Shown here piece by piece: positions 32,852-41,800 of a stretch of 64,000 bases of DNA. Below the pieces are notes generated by a model. That model saw only the letters and a list, made by a program, of their open reading frames with translations, had not been told where the DNA came from and ran no database searches. Location of the stretch: positions 620,001-684,000 of the forward strand of contig OZ244038.1 in the NCBI GenBank assembly GCA_965215145.1. The letters run 5' to 3'. Source of the stretch: G965215145 sp965215145. GTDB taxonomy: Bacteria > Bacteroidota > Rhodothermia > Rhodothermales > JANQRZ01. The position numbers and the translations under genes are program-made. Position 1 is the stretch's first letter. Every line of letters begins with the position of its first letter.

Positions 32852-33121
32852 TCAGGCCAGTGGCGCAATCTTCTGGGGCGGTTCGCCTTCAACGGCAGCG
32901 GCCCACGCTCGTTGCAGCTCCTCCTCCCTCAGCACGGCCCACGCCTTGACAAGCTTCTCCTTCTTCGGAGGCAGCGCACCGGCGAGCACCTCGGCGTCGG
33001 GGATGCTGACGACGACCTCTTGCCCGGCATACTCGGCGTGGAAGTGCGGGGTGTGATGCACTCCCCGGTCCTGGTAGTACATGTAGATCACGATCCCGTA
33101 GAACTCGGAGAGCCGAGGCAT
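32852..33121 (-). CDS. DUF4160 domain protein
   Basis: An 89-residue protein reading MPRLSEFYGIVIYMYYQDRGVHHTPHFHAEYAGQEVVVSIPDAEVLAG, typical DUF4160, with the conserved HHxPHFHA metal-like His cluster (about residues 22-28). It lies 7 bp upstream of the DUF2442 gene, so the two form a unit. The pair is enclosed by direct repeats of the neighbouring gene end, which suggests that it arrived as a module. Confidence 0.85.
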   Translation of the reverse strand: MPRLSEFYGIVIYMYYQDRGVHHTPHFHAEYAGQEVVVSIPDAEVLAGALPPKKEKLVKAWAVLREEELQRAWAAAVEGEPPQKIAPLA

Positions 33122-33159
33122 AGGCCTTCAAGACGTGCTAGCGTGAACGGGCACGAGCG

Positions 33160-35484
33160 TCAGCCTTCGATCTCCTGCCGCCGCTCGAAGTAGCGTTCGA
33201 GCTGGCGCTTGCCGGAGCGGTACTGCGGGGGCCACCACTGCTCGGCGTAGCCCAGCTCGGCAGCGGCGCGGAGCGTCCAGTGCGGGACGCCGAGGTGCGG
33301 GCGGGCCAGCAGGCAGAGGTCGGCGCGGCCGGCGGCGAGGATCGAGTTCACGTGGTCCGGCTCGTAGATGTTGCCGACGGCCATGACGGGGGCGCCCGTC
33401 TCCAGCCGGATCCGCTCGGCCATCGGCGTCTGCCACATCCGCCCGTAGACCGGCGCCTGCTCGGGGTGGACCTGCCCCGTCGAGACGTCGATGAGGTCGG
33501 TGCCGTGTTGGTGAAAGGCGCGCGCCATCTCGACGGCGTCCTCGACGGTGGTGCCGCCCTCGACCCAGTCGACGGCCGAGAGGCGGACGCTCATCGGCCG
33601 GTCCTCGGGCCACACCGCCCGCAGCGCATCGAAGACTTCGAGCGGGTAGCGCAGCCGGTTCTTCACCGAGCCGCCGTACTCATCGTCCCGACGATTCGTG
33701 AGCGGGGAGAGGAAAGTCGAGAGGAGGTAGCCGTGGGCGCAGTGCAGCTCCAGCCAGTCGAACCCGGCCTCGGCGCCGCGCTGCGCCGCCGCCATGAAGT
33801 CGCCCTTGACGCGGTCCATGTCGGCCTGGTCCATCGGGCGCGGCGTCTGGCTGTGGGGGAGGTACGGAAGCTGGGAGGGCGCCAGGAGCGGCCAGTTGTT
33901 TGCGTCCAGCGGGGTGGTGTCGCCCCCGTCCGCCTCCCACGGCCGCTTGACCGACCCCTTCCGCCCGGCGTGGCCGAGCTGGAGCGCGACCTTCGCCGGC
34001 GAGTTGGCGTGGATGAACCGGACGATCCGGGCGTAGGCCGCCTGTTGCTCGTCGGTCCAGAGGCCGGCGCAGCCGGGGGTGATCCGCCCGTCCGGTGAGG
34101 GGCACGTCATCTCGGTGAAGACGAGGCCCGCGCCGCCGAGCGCCCGCTGCCCGAGGTGGACGAGGTGGAAGTCCGTCGCGACCCCGTCGTCCGCCGAGTA
34201 CATCGCCATCGGCGAGACGGCGATCCGGTTGACTAGCTCAACGCCCCGCACCCGATACGGCACAAACATCGGCGCCACGGCCTCACCCCCTCTCCCTTTC
34301 TCCCTTTCCCCCTCTCCTCCATTCTCAGCAACCGCCCACCACCGCTCATAGCTCTCCAGCCAAGCGGCGTCGCGGAGGCGGAGGTTCTCGTGGCTGACGC
34401 GCTGGCTCCGGGTGAGCAGGCTGTAGGCGAACTGCTCGGGCGGGAGGTGGCCCCGGAGCTCGACCGACTCGAACCACTCGGTCGAGTTGCGGGCGGCGTT
34501 CTGGAGGCGGAGCACCTCGACGCGCCGCTCCTCCTCGTAGGCGTCGAGCACATCCCCGAGCGCCCCGCCTCCCGCCTCGTCCCAAGCGATCAGCCTGTCG
34601 GCCAGCGCGATGGCGCTCTCCAGCGCGAGCTTGGTCCCGCTGCCGATGGAGAAGTGCGCCGATGCCGCGGCGTCCCCCAAGAGGACCGTGTTGCCGTGGT
34701 GCCAGCGCTCGTTGGTGACGCGCGGGAACCGGATCCACATCGCGGGGCCTTCGAGGTGGGGGCTGTTGTCGAGCAGGCCGTAGCCGCCGAGGGCGTCGGC
34801 GAAGAGGCGCTCGCAGAAGGCGAGGCTTTTTTCTTTCGGCATCCGGTCGAGGCCGGCCGCGCGCCACGTCGCGTCGGTGCACTCGACGATGAACGTGCTG
34901 GTGCCCTCGGAGAACTGGTAGCAGTGGGCCTGGAACCACCCGTGCTCCGTCTCGCGGAAGAGGAACGTGAAGGCCTCGAACGGGCGGCGCGTGCCGAGCC
35001 AGGTGAACCGGTTCCGGTGCGGGACGACCTCGGGGCGGAAGGCGTCGCCGTAGCGGGCGCGGACGGCGCTGTTCACCCCGTCGCACCCGACGACCAAGTC
35101 GGCGCCGAGCCCTTCGGAGTCTTCGACGGCGCAGCCGTGGCGGAGGCGGACGCCGAGGGATTCCGCCCGATTCTCTAGGATCTCCAGGAATCGGTGCCGA
35201 CCGACGCCGATGAAGCCGTGGCCGGAGGAGCGCAGCACGCGGTCCCGGAAGTGCACCTCGATGTCGTCCCAGTGCGCGAGCTCGGCCCGCGTGGCGGCGG
35301 CGACCTCGGGGTCGGCGGCCTCAAGGTTCTCCATCGTCCCGTCCGAGAACACCACGCCCCAGCCGAACGTGTTGCCGCGGGGGTTCCGCTCGTAGACGGC
35401 GACGTCCCAGTCGGGGCGGTGCTTTTTGAGGAGGGCCGAGAGGAAGAGGCCGGCGGGGCCTCCCCCGATGCAGGCGACGGTCAT
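33160..35484 (-). CDS. 2-aminobenzoyl-CoA monooxygenase/reductase-type fusion (salicylyl-CoA 5-hydroxylase family)
   Basis: A 774-residue fusion. Residues 1-385 are a class A flavin monooxygenase: GGGPAG (7-12), VGCDGVNSAVR (132-142) and VLLGDAAASAHFSIGSG. After a charged linker (387-404, GGEGEREKGRGGE) comes an Old Yellow Enzyme-type domain (MFVPYRVRGVELVNRIAVSPM ... HCAHGYLLSTFLSPLTNRRDDEYGGS). This is the architecture of Azoarcus evansii 2-aminobenzoyl-CoA monooxygenase/reductase, which hydroxylates and then hydrogenates the ring, and of salicylyl-CoA 5-hydroxylase. With the aryl-CoA ligase, RidA and beta-oxidation genes it points to anthranilate degradation. The last ~100 bp are duplicated at 32468-32567. 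Confidence 0.88.
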   Translation of the reverse strand: MTVACIGGGPAGLFLSALLKKHRPDWDVAVYERNPRGNTFGWGVVFSDGTMENLEAADPEVAAATRAELAHWDDIEVHFRDRVLRSSGHGFIGVGRHRFLEILENRAESLGVRLRHGCAVEDSEGLGADLVVGCDGVNSAVRARYGDAFRPEVVPHRNRFTWLGTRRPFEAFTFLFRETEHGWFQAHCYQFSEGTSTFIVECTDATWRAAGLDRMPKEKSLAFCERLFADALGGYGLLDNSPHLEGPAMWIRFPRVTNERWHHGNTVLLGDAAASAHFSIGSGTKLALESAIALADRLIAWDEAGGGALGDVLDAYEEERRVEVLRLQNAARNSTEWFESVELRGHLPPEQFAYSLLTRSQRVSHENLRLRDAAWLESYERWWAVAENGGEGEREKGRGGEAVAPMFVPYRVRGVELVNRIAVSPMAMYSADDGVATDFHLVHLGQRALGGAGLVFTEMTCPSPDGRITPGCAGLWTDEQQAAYARIVRFIHANSPAKVALQLGHAGRKGSVKRPWEADGGDTTPLDANNWPLLAPSQLPYLPHSQTPRPMDQADMDRVKGDFMAAAQRGAEAGFDWLELHCAHGYLLSTFLSPLTNRRDDEYGGSVKNRLRYPLEVFDALRAVWPEDRPMSVRLSAVDWVEGGTTVEDAVEMARAFHQHGTDLIDVSTGQVHPEQAPVYGRMWQTPMAERIRLETGAPVMAVGNIYEPDHVNSILAAGRADLCLLARPHLGVPHWTLRAAAELGYAEQWWPPQYRSGKRQLERYFERRQEIEG

Positions 35485-35594
35485 GGGTGGGAGCGGGCGA
35501 GTCCGCCCGATGGTACGAACCGCCGGGCGCGCGGAGGAACCGGCGGGCCCCCGTGGGGTAGCCCCCCGGTCTCCACCACGCCTCCGACCCACGC

Positions 35595-35789
35595 ATGGAC
35601 AAACCCAGGAAGCGCGAGCTAGAGCCGGTAGTCCACGTGAGCCGGGGCTTCGAGGAGGCCGGGGCCTGGGACGTCGCTCAGCAGGTGAGCATGACGCCGA
35701 GGGAGCGGATGCGGGCGGCGAGAGTGCTGAAGGACCGGGCCTTCCCCGCTGACTCGCCGGACGTGCGCGCATGCCACCGGACGGAGTAG
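35595..35789 (+). CDS. Small protein preceding a nucleotidyltransferase fragment
   Basis: A 64-residue basic protein: HVSRGFEEAGAWDVAQQVSMTPRERMRAARVLKDRAFP. Short proteins with a SFEEAxxWD...TPxERxxAxxxL pattern often precede NTase-fold genes, where they may act as the partner or antitoxin. Its stop overlaps the start of the fragmentary nucleotidyltransferase by 19 bp. Function is unknown. Confidence 0.6.
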   Translation: MDKPRKRELEPVVHVSRGFEEAGAWDVAQQVSMTPRERMRAARVLKDRAFPADSPDVRACHRTE

Positions 35790-35989
35790 ACGCCTCGGCT
35801 TTCTCCGCCGACGTGGTGGACTTCCTCGCGGCGCTCCAACGCCACGGGGTGCGGTACGTGGTCGTCGGGGGGGAGGCGGTGATCTACTACGGCTACGCCC
35901 GGCTCACCGGCGACGTGGACTTCTTCTTCGGTGCGGACCCTGAGAACGCCCAGCGCCTGTTCGCCGCGCTCGCGGAGTTCCGAAGGGGT
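35771..35989 (+). pseudogene. Truncated nucleotidyltransferase (MNT/AbiEii-like N terminus)
   Basis: The first 73 codons encode DFLAALQRHGVRYVVVGGEAVIYYGYARLTGDVDFFFGA, with the GG motif (Gly33-Gly34) and the DxD metal site (Asp48, Asp50) of the NTase fold. Similarity then stops abruptly about 20 bp before the stop codon of the convergent gene at 36011, and the frame merely runs on as antisense. A full protein should be about 150-190 residues, so this is a 3'-truncated remnant. Together with the small upstream gene it looks like a decayed toxin-antitoxin-type pair. Confidence 0.65.
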
Positions 35990-36010
35990 GCCGTGTCCGA
36001 CTCCGGAAGG

Positions 36011-38785
36011 CTATTGCACCATCGTGACGCGACGGGCCACCGTGAAGCCCCCGCCCTCGGCGCGCACGACGTAGACGCCCGAGGGCAGCCCCGCGCCGTC
36101 GAGTGTGAGCGCGTGGCTGCCGGCGGCGAGCGGGCCCTCGTGCAGCACCGCCACCCGGCGGCCGAGCACGTCGAAGAGCGCCACCTCCACCCGCTGCGGC
36201 GAGGGCAGCGAGAGCGTCACGGTCGCCGTGCCCCGGAACGGGTTCGGGTGCGCCGCCGACAGCGCCGCCGTCTCAGGCACCGAGGCGTCGTCCTCCGACG
36301 ACACCGGAGGGGCGAACGGGCGCGCCGGCGAGAGCGCCGTCACAAACGCATGGCCGCTCCCGCGCAGGCTGTTCTCGAACGTCCCCGTCACCACCACCCG
36401 ACCCTGCCGCTCGGCCAGCACCACGTTCGACGGACCGCCCCCCTGCGGCTCCAGCCGCCAGTCCAAGATCGCGCCGGTCTCGGCGTCGTAGGCCTCCGAG
36501 CCGGAGTAGACCACGCCCCCTTCGACGCCGCCTCCCTGGCCCGGCTGCGCCGCGAGCGCCTGCCCGCCGGGGTCCTCGCCCGGCTCAGCCGTCCAGGCGA
36601 GCACCGCGCCGGTCGTGCGGTCCGCCGCGGCGATGTTGTCGCGCGGCTTGCCGCCGATGGTGTCGAGCCCGCCGCCCGAGAGGTAGACGCGGGAACCGCC
36701 CGGCTCTCCGCCTTCGGAGCCGTCCGTCGGCGGTCCGAGCGCGGCGATCCCGCTGCCGACGCCGTTGGGGGGCCCGGTGGGGTTCGCGTTCCAGTCGAGC
36801 ACGGCCCCGGTCGCGGCGTCGAGCGCGGCGAACTTCTGGCGGGTCTCGCCGCCGACGGCGCTGAGGGGGCCGGTGAGGAAGAGCGTGTCGCCCTCGGCCC
36901 CCGGTGGCCCGGCCTGGACGAGGAGGACCTTCTCGGCCTGGGGGTCGGCGGGGAAGCTGGCCGTGGCGGTGACCCAGAGCTCGTCGCCGGAGAAGCGGTC
37001 GTAGGCGACGGCGGCCCCGCCAGCGTGGAGGTAGAGGCGGTCGTCGGTGGCGACGAGCGCGGCGCTGTTCGAGCGGAAGCGCGAGGGGTCTCCGCCGGAG
37101 GCCGCCCCGGTCGGCACGGCCGGGGGCGGGGTGAACGGCGGGGCGGGCGAGCCGTCGGCGCGCGCGACGACCGGCCCGGCGCGGCGGACCAGCCCGGCGG
37201 CGCTGTCGGCTCCTGCCTCGGCGGCCTCTTCCAGCTCAGAGAGGCGCGCGTTACCAGGGAAGTCCATGAGGATGCCCGTCTCCAGGTCAGCGACGCCGAG
37301 GCCGTTGAAGGTGAGGAAGTAGAGGAAGCGCTCGTCGGGGCTGATGGTGACCTCCTCGACGGAGGAGGCGATGATGTAGGTCCTGTTGAAGGGCGTGACC
37401 TTTCCGGTCGTCATGTCGATGCCGGCGAGGAAGCGCCGCGGCTCGCCGCCGATGCCGTAGAAGCCGCTCCCGCCTGCGAAGAACCGTCCGCTTTCCCCCG
37501 GCTCCACAGCCAGCGTCCATACGCCCGGGTCCGATCGTCCTTTTGCCACGCGAAGCACGCCTCCTCCGAGGTAAGGATCGTCGTTGAAGTAGTCGGGGAG
37601 GAGCTGCCCCGTCTCGGCATCGTAGGCGACGATGTACTGCGACGGATACGGGTCGCCGGGATAGCCTCGCTTAGCCGTGGCATAGACGACCCCCTGGCCT
37701 GAGGGGCCGCCTGTGGGGTCGAGAACGGTAGCGTAGATCGCGTAGTAGAATCCTGAGGACGCCGCGACGGGGCCACTCAAGGCCCCTGTAACCCTACTGA
37801 CTTTATGAAAGCCTGCCCAGATCGCGTCTTCGCCTATGGCTCCAACGTTGATCGAACCCTCAGGCGTCCACGCCGTCGGCATCCCGCCCTGGCCCGTCAC
37901 CGGGTCGGCGAGTGAGACCTCCGCCGCCTCGTTGAGGCGCGGCTGGCCATGGACCGCATCGAAGCGGCCGCTGACGTAGAGCGTGGTGTCGGTCGGGGCC
38001 GGACCGACGCCGAGGCCGGAGACAGAGACAAAATCGCCGCCGAAGTCGCTGTCGGTGAGCTGGAGGTCCCACGGGAGCAGCGCGCCGGTCTCGGTGTCGA
38101 AGGCGGCCGCCCCCACTCGCAGCACCCCGTTGACGACATAAAAGTCGCCGCCGACGTAGAGCACGCCGTTCTTGTGTAGGAGGGTGTTGACCCCGTCGAA
38201 GGGGCTGTCAGGGCGCTCGAAATCTACTGAGAGCGGGAGGACCGCCCCGGTCTCGGCGTCCACCGCAACGAGGTTATCCCGTGCCTCACCGCCGACGGTG
38301 TCGAAGCGCCCCCCGACGAAGAGCACACTCCCGTCCTCGGAGAGCGCGAGGGCCTCGACATAGCCGAAGAAGTGCGGCATGCCGGTAATCCTCGGGTTCG
38401 GTGCAAAGTCCGGGTCGAGGCTGCCATCGGGCAGGATGTGCGCGAGGTTGCGCCGGAACTCACCCCCGGCCCACTCAGTCCGCCCGCCGACGTACCACCC
38501 GCCCCGACCGTCGGGGAGCACGACCTCGACCTGCCCGCCGAAGCTGTCGGGCCCGATGCGCGCTTGGTCGGAATCGGGCTCGCCCGTGACCTTGTCGAGC
38601 ACGCCGGCCGGCCCCGTCGGCGGGCCGACCGAGATGAAGTCGCCGCCGACGTAGAGCGTGTCGCCTCCGAGAGCAACAGAGCGAACAAAGTTGTCGGTGA
38701 TGGCGAAGTTGCGCTGCGGCTCCTGCGCGTGCGCACAGGCAGCAGCGAGGAGGAGCGCGGCGAGGAGCGGGCGGAAGACAGACAT
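36011..38785 (-). CDS. Secreted delta-60-like repeat protein with T9SS sorting domain
   Basis: A 924-residue exported protein: signal peptide LLAALLLAAACAHA, then repeated units TLYVGGDF ... VGGxxRxxLAAVDAxTGAVLPW along the whole length, as in delta-60/PQQ-like propeller repeats. The C-terminal 75 residues are a T9SS type A domain (HPNPFRGTATVTLSLP, FDVLGRRVAVL, SGVYVVRAEGGG). It should be a cell-surface or released protein of unknown ligand. The last blades are longer and Gly/Pro-rich. The 100-bp gap to the next gene upstream holds no clear signal. Confidence 0.88.
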   Translation of the reverse strand: MSVFRPLLAALLLAAACAHAQEPQRNFAITDNFVRSVALGGDTLYVGGDFISVGPPTGPAGVLDKVTGEPDSDQARIGPDSFGGQVEVVLPDGRGGWYVGGRTEWAGGEFRRNLAHILPDGSLDPDFAPNPRITGMPHFFGYVEALALSEDGSVLFVGGRFDTVGGEARDNLVAVDAETGAVLPLSVDFERPDSPFDGVNTLLHKNGVLYVGGDFYVVNGVLRVGAAAFDTETGALLPWDLQLTDSDFGGDFVSVSGLGVGPAPTDTTLYVSGRFDAVHGQPRLNEAAEVSLADPVTGQGGMPTAWTPEGSINVGAIGEDAIWAGFHKVSRVTGALSGPVAASSGFYYAIYATVLDPTGGPSGQGVVYATAKRGYPGDPYPSQYIVAYDAETGQLLPDYFNDDPYLGGGVLRVAKGRSDPGVWTLAVEPGESGRFFAGGSGFYGIGGEPRRFLAGIDMTTGKVTPFNRTYIIASSVEEVTISPDERFLYFLTFNGLGVADLETGILMDFPGNARLSELEEAAEAGADSAAGLVRRAGPVVARADGSPAPPFTPPPAVPTGAASGGDPSRFRSNSAALVATDDRLYLHAGGAAVAYDRFSGDELWVTATASFPADPQAEKVLLVQAGPPGAEGDTLFLTGPLSAVGGETRQKFAALDAATGAVLDWNANPTGPPNGVGSGIAALGPPTDGSEGGEPGGSRVYLSGGGLDTIGGKPRDNIAAADRTTGAVLAWTAEPGEDPGGQALAAQPGQGGGVEGGVVYSGSEAYDAETGAILDWRLEPQGGGPSNVVLAERQGRVVVTGTFENSLRGSGHAFVTALSPARPFAPPVSSEDDASVPETAALSAAHPNPFRGTATVTLSLPSPQRVEVALFDVLGRRVAVLHEGPLAAGSHALTLDGAGLPSGVYVVRAEGGGFTVARRVTMVQ

Positions 38786-38885
38786 ACCGGGGATTTGCAG
38801 CGTGAGAAGAGAGCAGTTCGGGAGGTAGGCGAAGGCAGTGGGACCTCCCGTCCGGCTCGCCTGGAGCGGGGGTCCCGTCCAGGCC

Positions 38886-41800
38886 CTACCGCAGGATCAT
38901 CATCCGCCGGCTCGCCTCGAAGTCGCCGGCCACGAGGCGGTAGACGTACATCCCGCTCGCTACGCCGCCGGCCTCCCACGCTGCCTCGTGGAAGCCGGCC
39001 GGCCGCGGGCCGTCCATGAGCGTGGCGACGAGGCGCCCGAGCCCGTCGTAGACGCGGAGCGTGACGTGCTCCGCCTCGGGCAGGGCGTAGCCGATCCGCG
39101 TGGTGGCCTCAAACGGGTTCGGGTAGTTCCGGTCCAGCGCGAACGCCACCGGGAGGGGGCCGGGCTCGGTGGGCGTGGCACCGGGGGGGGTCACGTTCAT
39201 CCGGCCCGTGACGACGAGGAGCGGCGTGACGGGGGAGTCTGTCTCGATGCGGACCCGCTTGGCGAAGAAGTCCAGCGGGAGGTCCAGCGAGTCGAACAGG
39301 AGGCCGACGTCCACGGAGGCGCCGGGGGCCAGCGTGCCCGTGCTGTCCGAGGTCACGCGGAGGAACGGCTTGAGGTCGTCGCGGACGGCCGGCGCGATGG
39401 CGTAGACGGTGCCGTACCCCGGCGTGTACATCAGCGCGTTCGGCTGAGTCCGGCTCCGCACCACATGGTTCCCGGCGAAGTCCACCTCGGTACCGGCGAT
39501 GGGGGTCTCCACGCCGGTGTCTTCCCCGGCGAGGTCGGTGACGGCGACGTGCGCGATCCCGTTCCGGCCGAAGGGGACGTCGAGGTGGTCGCCCCAGGCG
39601 TCGAGGCCGTGGCCGTAGAGGGGGACGTCGCCCTCGTCGCCGGAGGTCTGGGGGACGGGGTAGCCGGGCACGACGGCGCCGTCCATCGTGAAGGCGTAGA
39701 TGTCGTCGGTGTAGGTCTCGAGCGTGAAGAAGTGCCCGGTGCGCTCGTTGTAGGCGAGCCCGCGCCACACCACGAGCGGCTGGAGCTCCGGGAGCGCGAC
39801 GGTGCGGCCCGTGGGCACCCCGTCGAGGCCGGTCTCGATGAGCTGCGGATCCGTGTCACCAAAGGTGTTGAAGTCCTCCCCGGCGTTGAGGTACCACAGC
39901 GTCTCGGTGTCCTCGTTGTAGGCGACGCCGTTGGTGTAGGTGTAGTCACTCGCCACGGGGTGCCGGAAGGTCTCCATCTCCGCGAGGTTCGGCGCGTAGC
40001 GCACCGTCCACCCGTAGCGCCCGGAGGCGGCGTAGACGGAGCCGTCGGGCGCGGCCGTGAGGTCCCCCAGGCCGGCAGAGCTGCCGTCGGGGGTGAACGG
40101 GGCGAGGTAGACCACGTCGCCGGGGGCAGCGCGGGCGAGCGGGATCAGCTCCACGTCACCACCCCGCGCCGCCTCCTGGCCCGCGTCGCCTCTCCGCTCT
40201 GAATGGGTTCCGGTCTCCGGGTCCGGATGGACTCCGGCGCTGCCGCCCACCCCGGCGTCACGGCTCGCCGTCGGGGGCGCCGCCGAGCCGGGCCGCAGCG
40301 GCGGGATCGGGTTGCCGCCGGGGGAGACCCGCAGCGTGTAGGCCAGCGGGCTCCCGCCCGTGTTGGTGAGGGTGAACGTCCTCGTTTCGGTGTTCCCCTG
40401 CGGGACGGCCAGGCCGAGGAAGTCCTCCGAGACCTCCGCCACCGGCGGCGGTGCGCCCTCGCCCGCGAGCGGCACCTCGAGCACGGGCGTCCCCGGCGCG
40501 TCCGAGCTCAGCGCCAGCGAGCCCGCCGCCGCGCCGACCTCGGCGGGCGCGAACGTCACGGTCAGCGTGTCGCTGAAGAGGGGGGCCAAGCTGAACCCCT
40601 CGGCCGGCGCGACCGAGAAGCCATCCCCGGTGACGCTGACCTCCGAGACCACGAGCGTCTCCGTGCCTGGGTTGGTAACGACGACCTCCAGTTCCGTCTC
40701 GTTGCCGACGAAGACGCTGCCGAAGTCGAGCGAGGCCGGGCTCGCCGTGATGGCGGCGGCGCCGGAGACGGTGAACGTGGCGGGCACGTCCACGCGGGGG
40801 CGCGCCGGGTCGTTGCTGGTCACGACGAGGTCGCCGGTGTAGGTCCCGTCCACGAAGTCCTCGGCGCTGAGGGTGAGGGTGACCTCGGCCGTCTCGCCGG
40901 GGGCGACGGTGCCGGCCGCCGGCACGGCCGAGGCCAGGAACGCCGTCGGCGCGGTGATCTGCACGGCGGTCCCGCTGGTCGGCAGCGCGCTCGGGTCGTA
41001 GTTGTTGGAAAAGGTGCTCTGGGCCACCACAAGGCCGTCCGTTCCGTCGGTGTTTTCAATCCCGACGACGGTACCGTAAGTGTGCGGCGTGTCCATGTCG
41101 AGGTACTGGAGGGTGAGGCCGTGGGCGCGGTCGAGGATGGCCTGGAAGGTGTAAAGGTCCTCCTCCTCAATCCAGCTAGGGATCGCGGTCCACTGCACCA
41201 CGAACCGGCCGTCGTCGAGCGTGGCGTAGCGGACCTCGCCGCCCTCGTCCATATCTCCCCAGTAGACGGCGGCCAGCCCGTTGGGCTCGAAGGTGCTGGG
41301 GATAGGCCGCGACCCGAACGGCCAGGAAGGAGTGAACGGCTCGAAGGCCAGGGCTCCCTCGTACGAGACCTTGACCTCGTCGTACGGCTGACCGTAGAGG
41401 AAGAAGGTGAAGGGGAGCGAGACGACCTCCCAGCGTGGGCCGTTGTGGGCGTGGGCGTACACGTCGAGACGCGTCCCGGCCTGGGAGATGTCCACCCACT
41501 CGAAGGCGGGGCCGCCGGGCTCGTCGGAGTCCGCCCAGCGGTAGCCGAAGGCGTCCGGGCCGCCGGCGCTGCGCGGCCCGCCACGGGCGGCAGCCGTCGA
41601 GTCGGCGAACTGCGGGAGGCGCCAGAAGAGCGGCCCGGCCCCGGTGTTCTCAACCGTCAGCGTCGCCGTGACGGCCGCGCCCACGGCGGCGGCGGCCACG
41701 ATGGAGTCCGGGCTCACCACGACGGCCGGGGCCTCGATCCCCTCACCGGAGAGGGCCACCGTGCGCGTCGGCATCATCGGGTCGTCCGAGGCGATCGTGA

